DNA from: an uncultured Treponema sp.
GTDB lineage: Bacteria; Spirochaetota; Spirochaetia; Treponematales; Treponemataceae
Direction: 5' to 3'
Length of the DNA: 6,219 nucleotides
Assembly (NCBI GenBank): GCA_937892225.1
Contig: CALAUH010000091.1
Location: 1 to 6,219 of the forward strand
Shown here: positions 1-5,166 of the stretch, piece by piece
How positions within the stretch are numbered: position 1 is the first letter of the stretch
How the letters are laid out: every line of letters starts with the position of its first letter
Notes under the pieces: model-generated
Database searches by the model: none
What the model was told of the DNA's origin: nothing
The model's input: only the letters and a program-made list of their open reading frames with translations
Made by a program: the position numbers and the translations under genes

Positions 1-833
1 GCTGGTCCGAAGAAACCAAGAACTTCTTTTGCACCAACACCCTTCATATCTGCGAACCAAGCATCTGACCAGTCCTGTGTCTGGTTAGACCAACCATTGT
101 CTGTAAGACTCTTAGAAATGTCGAGTAAAGCTTCACGTTTTGGATCGATATAAAGTTTGTTGTCTACAATCCAACCTTTGTCAGATGAGTTTTCAACAGC
201 GTGCCAAATATCACCGTCACCAGATACGATAGCGCAACCAGCAGCAGCACATTTTTCAGCAGCATCCCAGAATTTATCCCATGAACCAGAACCACCACCA
301 ATAGCTTCCTGAACTGCAGCTGGATCATCTGTTCCGAATACTTTCTTTGCAACTGAGCGGCGATAGATGAAACATCCACCTGTTGACTGATAAGCAAGAC
401 CGTCGATTTCACCTTTTGAGTTAGAACCGATATCTACTGTATAACCAGCGATGTCAGCTTCTTTGATAGCTTTGTTGATATCAATGCCGAGATCTTTGTA
501 TGGCATAGCATAGCTTTCCATATCACCTTTTGTATATTTTAATACGAAAGCTGATTCAGCACAGTACATATCAGGTGCATCTTTTCCACCAGCCTGTAAA
601 GCCTGGTCAAGAGCTGGCTGATAAGCGCCATCAGTTGTAGCGATAATAGTTGTGTTAACTTTTGCTTTAAAATCTGGATGAGATTCTAAGAATTTGTTAA
701 CCATACCTGGAACTTCGTCTGTGAATGACCACAAGTTAAGAGTGATTTCTTCAGCAGGCTTGTTTGTCTTTTTACATCCTGTTACCATAAGAACAGCAGC
801 TGCAAAAAGAACTACTTTCAATGCTTTTTTCAT
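1..833 (-). CDS. Sugar ABC transporter substrate-binding lipoprotein (extracellular solute-binding protein, family 1-like), C-terminus outside window
   Basis: The first 277 residues are visible; the gene runs off the left edge. The N-terminus is a bacterial lipoprotein signal: MKKALK, a hydrophobic stretch at residues 7-16, and lipobox V-T-G-C with the lipidated Cys at 20, followed by a short polar linker. The mature part opens with a beta-strand and helix of the kind that starts cluster-1 sugar-binding proteins (ITLNLWSF at about 30-37, then VPGMVNKFLESHPDF). It continues with the LDQALQAGGKDAPDMY stretch, where the family places its second strand. It should be anchored outside the cytoplasmic membrane and deliver a sugar to a permease/ATPase pair, which would lie beyond the left edge if it follows the usual gene order. 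The substrate cannot be read from sequence. The start is fixed by AAAGGAG (841-847), 7 bases before ATG. Two LacI-type operators upstream suggest sugar-responsive control. Confidence in the family is high; the ligand is unknown. Confidence 0.9.
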   Translation of the reverse strand, partial: MKKALKVVLFAAAVLMVTGCKKTNKPAEEITLNLWSFTDEVPGMVNKFLESHPDFKAKVNTTIIATTDGAYQPALDQALQAGGKDAPDMYCAESAFVLKYTKGDMESYAMPYKDLGIDINKAIKEADIAGYTVDIGSNSKGEIDGLAYQSTGGCFIYRRSVAKKVFGTDDPAAVQEAIGGGSGSWDKFWDAAEKCAAAGCAIVSGDGDIWHAVENSSDKGWIVDNKLYIDPKREALLDISKSLTDNGWSNQTQDWSDAWFADMKGVGAKEVLGFFGP

Positions 834-840
834 CGAAAAA

Positions 841-847
841 CTCCTTT
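841..847 (-). promoter_or_regulatory. Strong Shine-Dalgarno of the solute-binding lipoprotein gene
   Basis: On the minus strand this reads AAAGGAG and sits 7 bases before the ATG at 831-833. It is the best ribosome binding site in the window, in keeping with the high expression usual for binding proteins. It decides the start codon, because the signal peptide begins exactly there. Confidence 0.9.
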
Positions 848-868
848 TAGTTTTTGTAAATATTCTTT

Positions 869-884
869 TTGTGAATAATCACAA
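869..884. repeat. Inverted repeat TTGTGA-ATAA-TCACAA in the lipoprotein leader
   Basis: A perfect 6-base inverted repeat with a 4-base centre, 21 bases upstream of the lipoprotein Shine-Dalgarno. It could be a small hairpin in the mRNA leader or a protein site. It resembles the half-sites of CRP (TGTGA/TCACA) and Rex (TTGTGAA), but the spacer is 4 bases rather than the usual 6 for CRP. No regulator is assigned. Confidence 0.45.
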
Positions 885-918
885 TTTCTAATTTTACTAA
901 AATATACAAAATTTACCC

Positions 919-934
919 TAGGGGAAACCCCCTA
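919..934. repeat. GC-rich hairpin TAGGGG-AAAC-CCCCTA in an AT-rich spacer
   Basis: A 6-bp perfect stem with a 4-base loop, overlapping the palindrome CCCTAGGG (916-923). It is the only G/C-rich block in the 188-base spacer between the kinase-like gene and the lipoprotein gene. On the minus strand no T-run follows, so it is not a classical terminator. It would lie in the leader if transcription of the lipoprotein gene starts further upstream. Its role is unknown. Confidence 0.4.
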
Positions 935-966
935 TCTTAATCAAAAAATGGTTATTTTCCTCTATA

Positions 967-978
967 TTAAACGTTTAA
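967..978. promoter_or_regulatory. LacI-family-type operator, proximal copy (TTAAACGTTTAA)
   Basis: A perfect 12-bp palindrome centred on CG, of the A/T-rich-flanked AACGTT type recognised by many LacI/GalR-family repressors. Its centre lies 35 bp from a second such palindrome. On the minus strand it runs directly into TAATAT (964-969), a possible -10 box for the lipoprotein gene, though no convincing -35 box accompanies it. The palindrome is directly visible; that it is an operator is inferred. Confidence 0.5.
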
Positions 979-1001
979 CTTTTATGGTTTATTTAACTTA
1001 C

Positions 1002-1013
1002 GAAAACGTTTTC
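1002..1013. promoter_or_regulatory. LacI-family-type operator, distal copy (GAAAACGTTTTC)
   Basis: A perfect 12-bp palindrome matching the classic LacI/GalR/CcpA-type core. It lies 8 bases past the stop codon of the kinase-like gene and about 170 bases upstream of the lipoprotein start. With the copy at 967-978 it makes a pair spaced 35 bp centre to centre, as expected for control of the sugar-binding lipoprotein gene. A similar 10-of-12 match lies inside the nagB promoter (4173-4184). Confidence 0.6.
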
Positions 1014-1021
1014 TAAAATTC

Positions 1022-1621
1022 TTAATCTGCCATCATTTTTTGAACATATGCATACAGAAAATCAACCGTTGCATCAATACCAAGATGACTTGAATTAATA
1101 CAAATATCATAATTCTTACAGTCACCCCATTTGCCGTTTTTACAGAAATAATCATGATACATCTTACGTTTACGGTCATGACGTTCAATTGTACTCTTTG
1201 CTTTATGTTCATCCATATTTCGAATCTGCATTATTCGTTTAACTTTTTCATTCATATCAGCAAGAATAAAAACAGAAAGGAAACAGTCCATTCCTCTAAA
1301 AAGTTCATCTGCACAGCGGCCGATTACAACAAAAGAATCACCGTCTGCAGCTTTTGATTTTAATAAACCAAATTGTAATTCTGCGACATTTTCTTCTGGT
1401 GAATTCGAATATCCGTTTACTTTTCTACTGAAAAAAAACTTTCGTGGAACTTCATCATATTTTTCAAGATTATTTGTATCTATATTTTTTATTTTTCCAA
1501 TTTCTTCAAAAAGATTTCTATCATATAAAGGTATATCAAGTTTTTCTGCAAGTTTTAAACCAATTTCTCTTCCTGCACTACCATACTGACGACCTATAGA
1601 AATGATTATCTGTTTTTCCAT
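1022..1621 (-). CDS. Cytidylate-kinase-like family protein
   Basis: This 199-residue protein begins MEKQIIISIGRQYGSAGREIG, the signature opening of the cytidylate kinase-like family (Pfam Cytidylate_kin2). The phosphate-binding loop at residues 10-21 has Arg (R18) where ordinary P-loop kinases have the Gly-Lys pair. Other family-like stretches are PLYDRNLFEEI (31-41), VVIGRCADELF (98-108) and a basic ERHDRKRKMYHDYF segment (146-159), the likely lid/acceptor region. The length is normal. The real substrate of this family is poorly known, so CMP kinase activity should not be assumed. I chose the ATG at 1619-1621 because AAGGTG (1628-1633) lies 6 bases before it; the upstream GTG (1628-1630) and ATG (1625-1627) overlap or adjoin that site. 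It lies 16 bases after the permease gene and lacks its own promoter in that gap, so the two are almost certainly co-transcribed. Confidence 0.88.
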   Translation of the reverse strand: MEKQIIISIGRQYGSAGREIGLKLAEKLDIPLYDRNLFEEIGKIKNIDTNNLEKYDEVPRKFFFSRKVNGYSNSPEENVAELQFGLLKSKAADGDSFVVIGRCADELFRGMDCFLSVFILADMNEKVKRIMQIRNMDEHKAKSTIERHDRKRKMYHDYFCKNGKWGDCKNYDICINSSHLGIDATVDFLYAYVQKMMAD

Positions 1622-1627
1622 AAACAT

Positions 1628-1633
1628 CACCTT
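1628..1633 (-). promoter_or_regulatory. Shine-Dalgarno of the kinase-like gene
   Basis: The minus strand reads AAGGTG, 6 bases before the ATG ending at 1621. It decides between three closely spaced in-frame start codons in favour of the most downstream one. Confidence 0.75.
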
Positions 1634-1637
1634 TTTA

Positions 1638-2990
1638 TTATAAATATTTTACAAAAATATAAATGGTACAAATCACCATAACAATTACTGTAGCAGGAAG
1701 TGCTTTTTTACAGTACGCACCCCAGCCTACCGGATAACCAGCTTTACCTGCAACAGAAATTCCAACTACATTTGCACTTGCTCCAATTGGAGTTGCACTT
1801 CCGCCAATATCAGTTCCCATTGAAAGAGCCCATGTCATTGTCGGTAAACTTACGCCTGAACTTACAGCCAATGCCTGAATTACAGGAATCATAGTTGCCG
1901 CAAAAGGAATGTTATCTATAAATGCACTGGCAATTGCCGATACCCAGATAATAATTGCTATCATTAAGTATACATTGCCACCTGAAATTTTACCAATAAA
2001 TCTTGCAACAATTTCAAGAATACCAGTCTGTTCCAATCCGCCTACAACAACAAAAAGACCTATGAAAAATAAAAGAGTTTTATAATCAACCTTTTTTAAA
2101 ATTTCAAACATATGTTTTGGCGCAGTTATTAAAGTCAAGATTGAAATAAATAAACCGATTGTTGCAACTGTTAATCCAGTAGAAGCGTGAGTTACAAGAA
2201 GAACAACTGCAGTTATAAAAATCAAAGTGCTGATAATAAATCCGCGTTTATCTGTAATTGCAGATTCAGGAGTTGGAAAAGTTGATGTATCTACTTCTTC
2301 ACGAGATTTCAAATCCTTTTTAAAGGCAAAGAAAAAGAATATCACAGTAAAAATTAAACTTATTCCGGCCATAGCACCAGTATTAGTGATAAAGTCAGCA
2401 AATGAATATCCGAATGAAGTTCCAATGATGATGTTTGGAGGATCCCCGCACATTGTTGCAGAACCGCCTAAATTAGCACAGAAAATTTCTGATAAAATCA
2501 TTGGAAGCGGATTGAATTTTAATAGCTGTGAAAGTTCAATAGTAACTGTAGCTAAGAAAAGGATTACTGTAATACTGTCAATGAACATTGCAAGAACAGC
2601 AGACATAATCATAAAAGTAACGAAAATTGAAACTACTTTATAATGAACAGCTTTTGCAAGGCGCATACAAAGCCAGCGGAAAAATCCAACACGGGCCATT
2701 CCTTCTACCATTACCATCATCCCGGCAATAAAGATGATTGTAGCCCAGTTGATTCCAGTTGAAGTTTCTTCTGCAGCCCCACCCGTATACCAGAAAGAAA
2801 GATGTAACATAGAACGCAAACTTAAAGTTTCGCTTACAGCCTGCCAGCTGTGCATTCCAATTAAAAAAACAAATACTAAAGTTAATAAACCACACACCAA
2901 AGTTATGTAATGGCGATCAAAAACTTCCAAAATTATTAAAGTAAACATCGCAACGAAAATTACGACTGATAAGATTTGTGCAAGTAACAT
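1638..2990 (-). CDS. Ion-transporter-superfamily permease (CitMHS / ArsB / NhaD-like, SLC13-related)
   Basis: A 450-residue integral membrane protein with about 11-12 hydrophobic segments, a normal length for the family. It shows the internal duplication of the ion transporter superfamily. A first hairpin signature, NLGGSATMCGDPPNIIIG (173-190), is mirrored by DIGGSATPIGASANVVG (394-410). The preceding helices, MFIDSITVILF (135-145) and AFIDNIPFAATM (356-367), also match and each carry an Asp (138, 359). The GDPPN motif is typical of ArsB, NhaD and P-protein relatives. A long polar loop (about 224-250) separates the halves. It probably moves an anion or dicarboxylate, or exchanges Na+ for H+; sequence alone does not decide which. 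ArsB is less likely because no arsR or arsC gene is adjacent. It is the first gene of an operon with the kinase-like gene. No Shine-Dalgarno precedes the ATG; a TATAAT box lies 8 bases before it, so the message may be nearly leaderless. Confidence 0.9.
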   Translation of the reverse strand: MLLAQILSVVIFVAMFTLIILEVFDRHYITLVCGLLTLVFVFLIGMHSWQAVSETLSLRSMLHLSFWYTGGAAEETSTGINWATIIFIAGMMVMVEGMARVGFFRWLCMRLAKAVHYKVVSIFVTFMIMSAVLAMFIDSITVILFLATVTIELSQLLKFNPLPMILSEIFCANLGGSATMCGDPPNIIIGTSFGYSFADFITNTGAMAGISLIFTVIFFFFAFKKDLKSREEVDTSTFPTPESAITDKRGFIISTLIFITAVVLLVTHASTGLTVATIGLFISILTLITAPKHMFEILKKVDYKTLLFFIGLFVVVGGLEQTGILEIVARFIGKISGGNVYLMIAIIIWVSAIASAFIDNIPFAATMIPVIQALAVSSGVSLPTMTWALSMGTDIGGSATPIGASANVVGISVAGKAGYPVGWGAYCKKALPATVIVMVICTIYIFVKYL

Positions 2991-2998
2991 AGTGCAAA

Positions 2999-3026
2999 AT
3001 TATACTTATTTAATAGATTATAGCAA
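2999..3026 (-). promoter_or_regulatory. Promoter of the permease / kinase-like operon, close to the start codon
   Basis: The minus strand has TTGCTA (3021-3026), a 16-base spacer, and a perfect TATAAT (2999-3004). Transcription would begin at about 2992-2993, only 2-3 bases before the ATG at 2990. No ribosome binding site fits in between, consistent with leaderless translation. Confidence 0.6.
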
Positions 3027-3082
3027 GGGGATTTATTGAAAAATATCTCACTGATTAAAACTGTTTAATAATAATATGCGAT

Positions 3083-3099
3083 GTTTTATGAAGTAAAAC
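3083..3099. repeat. Hairpin GTTTTA-TGAAG-TAAAAC in the intergenic region
   Basis: A 6-bp perfect stem with a 5-base loop. It is extended by CGA (3079-3081) pairing with TCG (3100-3102), with one bulged T at 3082. It lies in the 194-base gap between the pseudouridine synthase stop and the permease start, where I see no gene. No T-run follows on either strand, so a terminator role is doubtful. Confidence 0.35.
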
Positions 3100-3136
3100 T
3101 CGGTAAGCAAACGAAGTATAAATGCCACACGGATTC

Positions 3137-3156
3137 GAAAAATCTAACGATTTTTC
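3137..3156 (-). terminator. Weak, AT-rich terminator-like hairpin after the pseudouridine synthase gene
   Basis: GAAAAATC and GATTTTTC form a perfect 8-bp stem around a 4-base loop, beginning 28 bases past the stop codon of the pseudouridine synthase. The T-run is inside the 3' arm rather than after it and the stem is AT-rich, so termination would be weak. It is listed because it is the only hairpin at the expected distance. Confidence 0.35.
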
Positions 3157-3184
3157 TATTTAAACTATGCTATTCTGCTCCCCA

Positions 3185-4096
3185 CTATCTTCTCTTCCCG
3201 GCCTGAATAAAATCCATGTGACTTGCTTCTTTACGGCTAAGTCTTTTCTGACCAAGATTAAAATCATCTTTTCGAGGCTGTTTCTTTTCTGACCACACCG
3301 GTTTTTGAGAATTTTTATCACCACGGGTAACATACTCTTCCCATTCCGAAGGTTCTGGCATTTCAAACTTCATATGTTCTTTTGTAAAAGGATGATCAAA
3401 TTCCAGAGTTCTTGCATGTAAACAAAGTCGATGAAAATAATCTGTTTTGGCACGATGTTCTTCATCCCCTGCTAAAGGATAACCATGTGCTGAAAGATGT
3501 GCACGAATCTGATTTTTTTTACCAGTATCAAGTGAAAGTTCAAATAATGTATGAGTCGGTCCTTCAACAAGTTTTTTGTAATGAGTACGGGCCGCAACAG
3601 TTTTTACTTCATGACCATTTTTATCAGTTGCACCTTTTTTTGGAACATAACCGACGTTGTGAGCATTCTGGGCAAGATTATCATCAATAATTCCAGAAAC
3701 TGTTAAATCAGATAAGCTTTTTTTATCATTTTTATTTCTATTTTCTGCAACAGCATGATATAAACGTTCAGTCACCATCTGATGCCACGAATCCATAATG
3801 ATTTTCTGAGCTTCTTCTGTAAGTGCAAACATCATTACGCCACTTGTATCACGGTCCAGACGATGAACAACATACGGCTTATGTTTTGAATTAACTTTTC
3901 CCTGTTTACGAAGTAATTCTTCTAATACAGACTGTGCAGTTCTAACTTTACTTCCAGGATATGGAACAGAAAGTAATCCGCTTGGCTTATTAATTACAAC
4001 AATCCATTCATCCTGATAAAGAATTTCAATTTTTTCACGACCGTAATCCGGTTTATTTTCACGTTTATATTGTGTTGAAGCTTTTACAAATGACAT
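3185..4096 (-). CDS. RluA-family RNA pseudouridine synthase
   Basis: This 303-residue cytoplasmic enzyme should convert selected uridines in rRNA or tRNA to pseudouridine. The family core is clear: IEILYQDEWIVVINKPSGLL (23-42), the catalytic motif HRLDRDTSG (78-86) with the nucleophilic Asp at 81, and KNQIRAHLSAHGYPLAGD (194-211), the conserved RNA-binding/C-terminal motif. LCLHARTLEFDHPF (224-237) is also typical. The protein starts almost directly with the catalytic fold, so there is no N-terminal S4 domain. A basic tail follows at about 260-303. The target uridine cannot be predicted. The frame stays open upstream to a GTG at 4223-4225, but that extension lies across the nagB promoter and has no homology-like features. 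I therefore use the ATG at 4094-4096, which has no Shine-Dalgarno but has an extended -10 box 7 bases away. It is divergent from nagB. Confidence 0.9.
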   Translation of the reverse strand: MSFVKASTQYKRENKPDYGREKIEILYQDEWIVVINKPSGLLSVPYPGSKVRTAQSVLEELLRKQGKVNSKHKPYVVHRLDRDTSGVMMFALTEEAQKIIMDSWHQMVTERLYHAVAENRNKNDKKSLSDLTVSGIIDDNLAQNAHNVGYVPKKGATDKNGHEVKTVAARTHYKKLVEGPTHTLFELSLDTGKKNQIRAHLSAHGYPLAGDEEHRAKTDYFHRLCLHARTLEFDHPFTKEHMKFEMPEPSEWEEYVTRGDKNSQKPVWSEKKQPRKDDFNLGQKRLSRKEASHMDFIQAGKRR

Positions 4097-4102
4097 AGGA
4101 TG

Positions 4103-4111
4103 ATAATAACA
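4103..4111 (-). promoter_or_regulatory. Extended -10 promoter for the pseudouridine synthase gene, predicting a leaderless mRNA
   Basis: The minus strand reads TGT-TATTAT, an extended -10 element. The usual distance to the first transcribed base lands on the A of the ATG at 4096. The -35 region is poor (TAGTAT at 17 bases), which an extended -10 can compensate for. No ribosome binding site is present. Confidence 0.5.
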
Positions 4112-4163
4112 CTTTAAAAAAAAATATACTATTAAAAAAAATAAATTTTTCTTTTTAGATTTA

Positions 4164-4192
4164 TTTACATACGACAACGTTTTTTTTATAAT
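4164..4192 (+). promoter_or_regulatory. nagB promoter (TTTACA - 17 - TATAAT)
   Basis: TTTACA (4164-4169), an optimal 17-base spacer and a perfect TATAAT (4187-4192) make the best sigma-70-type promoter in the window. Transcription should start near 4199, giving a leader of about 65 bases. Upstream, 4112-4163 is made of A- and T-tracts, which could act as an UP element and bend the DNA. The spacer contains an AACGTT operator-like sequence. Confidence 0.8.
4173..4184. promoter_or_regulatory. Possible LacI-family operator inside the nagB promoter spacer
   Basis: GACAACGTTTTT matches the palindrome at 1002-1013 at 10 of 12 positions and keeps the AACGTT core (4176-4181). It lies between the -35 and -10 boxes, where a bound repressor would block RNA polymerase. 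The right half is part of a T-tract, so a chance match is quite possible. Confidence 0.35.
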
Positions 4193-4202
4193 GTAATTCC
4201 GT

Positions 4203-4257
4203 AGAACGTCCTCCGTGATGCGCACGCGTCGTTCTTACCGCGGTATGCGGATAGGAG
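4203..4257 (+). promoter_or_regulatory. Structured GC-rich nagB 5' leader with a possible Shine-Dalgarno-sequestering fold
   Basis: In one fold, AGAACG (4203-4208) pairs with CGTTCT (4230-4235), enclosing CGTG (4214-4217) paired with CACG (4223-4226). A second hairpin CCGC-GGTAT-GCGG (4238-4250) ends just before the Shine-Dalgarno AGGAG (4253-4257), which stays free. In the other fold, TCCTCCG (4209-4215) pairs with CGGATAGGA (4248-4256) through 7 base pairs and a 2-base bulge, covering the Shine-Dalgarno. The two folds share bases and cannot coexist. It matches no riboswitch class I recognise, including the glmS ribozyme. The pairing is visible; the switching is inferred. Confidence 0.45.
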
Positions 4258-4263
4258 TATATT

Positions 4264-5067
4264 ATGAGATTAATCATTAGACCTGATTATGACACTGTCT
4301 CAAAATGGGCAGCAAACCACATTGCTTCACGCATCAATGAAGCAAAACCTACAAAAGACAAACCTTTTGTAATTGGACTTCCAACTGGTTCTACTCCACT
4401 TGGAACATACAAAGAACTTATCAACTTGTACAAAGCTGGAAAAGTCTCTTTTGAAAACGTAGTTACATTCAATATGGATGAATACGTTGGCATTTCAGAA
4501 GATCATCCAGAAAGTTATCACCGCTTTATGTGGGATAATTTTTTCAGTCATATAAATATTAAAAAAGAAAATGTACATATCTTGAACGGAAACGCAAAAG
4601 ATTTGAAAAAAGAATGCGAAGATTACGAAAAAGCAATCAAAGCTGCCGGTGGAATTAAATTATTCATGGGTGGAGTTGGCTGTGACGGACACATTGCATT
4701 CAATGAACCAGGTTCATCTTTAACAAGCCGTACTCGCGAAATGGGATTAACACAGGATACAATCATTGTTAACAGCCGTTTCTTTGATTACGACGTAAAC
4801 AAAGTACCAAAAACAGCATTAACAGTTGGTGTTGGTACAGTTTGTGATTCTGAAGAAGTTATGATTTTAATTACAGGTCATAACAAAGCAACAGCACTTA
4901 AACATGCAGTTGAAGAAGGAATCAGCCAGATGTGGACTGTAAGTGCTTTACAGATGCACGAAAATGCAGTTATCGTTTGTGATGATGATTCTACAGATGA
5001 ATTGAAAGTTGGAACTGTAAAATATTTCAAAGATATTGAAAAGAACAACTACAACAACGAAATATAA
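4264..5067 (+). CDS. nagB: Glucosamine-6-phosphate deaminase
   Basis: The 267-residue enzyme (usual length about 266) converts glucosamine-6-phosphate to fructose-6-phosphate and ammonia, the last step that brings N-acetylglucosamine and glucosamine into glycolysis. It aligns with E. coli NagB almost without gaps. The phosphate-binding loop GLPTGSTPLG is at 38-47, and the catalytic residues keep E. coli numbering: Asp72 in FNMDEY, and Asp141, His143 and Glu148 in CDGHIAFNEPG. The C-terminal ELKVGTVKYF with Tyr254 is conserved. At the allosteric GlcNAc-6-P site of the E. coli enzyme, Arg158 is kept but Lys160 and Thr161 are replaced by Met and Gly, so activation may differ. AGGAG (4253-4257) lies 6 bases before ATG. 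It has its own promoter and terminator, so it is monocistronic; nagA is not in the window. Confidence 0.97.
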   Translation: MRLIIRPDYDTVSKWAANHIASRINEAKPTKDKPFVIGLPTGSTPLGTYKELINLYKAGKVSFENVVTFNMDEYVGISEDHPESYHRFMWDNFFSHINIKKENVHILNGNAKDLKKECEDYEKAIKAAGGIKLFMGGVGCDGHIAFNEPGSSLTSRTREMGLTQDTIIVNSRFFDYDVNKVPKTALTVGVGTVCDSEEVMILITGHNKATALKHAVEEGISQMWTVSALQMHENAVIVCDDDSTDELKVGTVKYFKDIEKNNYNNEI

Positions 5068-5091
5068 TTCAGTATAAAACTGATTTCTTAT

Positions 5092-5128
5092 AAAACGTCT
5101 GTCTTTGCTTTAAGACAGACGTTTTTTT
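5092..5128 (+). terminator. Intrinsic terminator of nagB
   Basis: A perfect 14-bp stem, AAAACGTCTGTCTT (5092-5105) with AAGACAGACGTTTT (5112-5125), around a 6-base loop. The T-run ends at 5128, giving seven consecutive Ts, part of them in the stem. It begins 24 bases after the nagB stop and separates nagB from the GGDEF gene. Confidence 0.93.
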
Positions 5129-5155
5129 ACACTAATTTAAAATCTGTGCTATAAT
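5126..5155 (+). promoter_or_regulatory. Promoter of the GGDEF gene (TTTACA - 18 - TGC-TATAAT)
   Basis: TTTACA (5126-5131) overlaps the end of the nagB terminator. It is followed by an 18-base spacer and a perfect TATAAT (5150-5155) with an extended -10 TGC (5147-5149). Transcription should begin near 5162, only about 5 bases before the ATG at 5167. No Shine-Dalgarno is present. Confidence 0.65.
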
Positions 5156-5166
5156 TATTGAATAAA

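Noticed and set aside
869..884. CRP or Rex binding site
   Set aside because: The half-sites look right, but the spacing is 2 bases too short for either consensus, so it is recorded only as an inverted repeat.
2227..2643. Plus-strand open frame of 138 codons
   Set aside because: It lies wholly antisense to the permease gene, has low-complexity composition and no ribosome binding site. The minus-strand frame has the conserved transporter motifs.
1638..2990. Naming the permease arsB
   Set aside because: The GDPPN motif is shared by several ion-transporter families and no arsenic resistance genes are adjacent.
3131..3144. TTCGAATCC-like sequence on the minus strand, resembling a tRNA T-loop
   Set aside because: The flanking bases do not form a T-stem and there is no anticodon arm or acceptor stem nearby.
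4097..4225. N-terminal extension of the pseudouridine synthase to a GTG at 4223-4225, adding 43 residues
   Set aside because: It would run through the nagB promoter and leader, is made largely from A/T tracts, has no ribosome binding site and adds nothing the family needs. The ATG at 4096 fits the family's N-terminus and a -10 box.
4199..4263. glmS-type ribozyme or another known riboswitch in the nagB leader
   Set aside because: The leader is far too short for the glmS ribozyme and shows none of the conserved cores I know.
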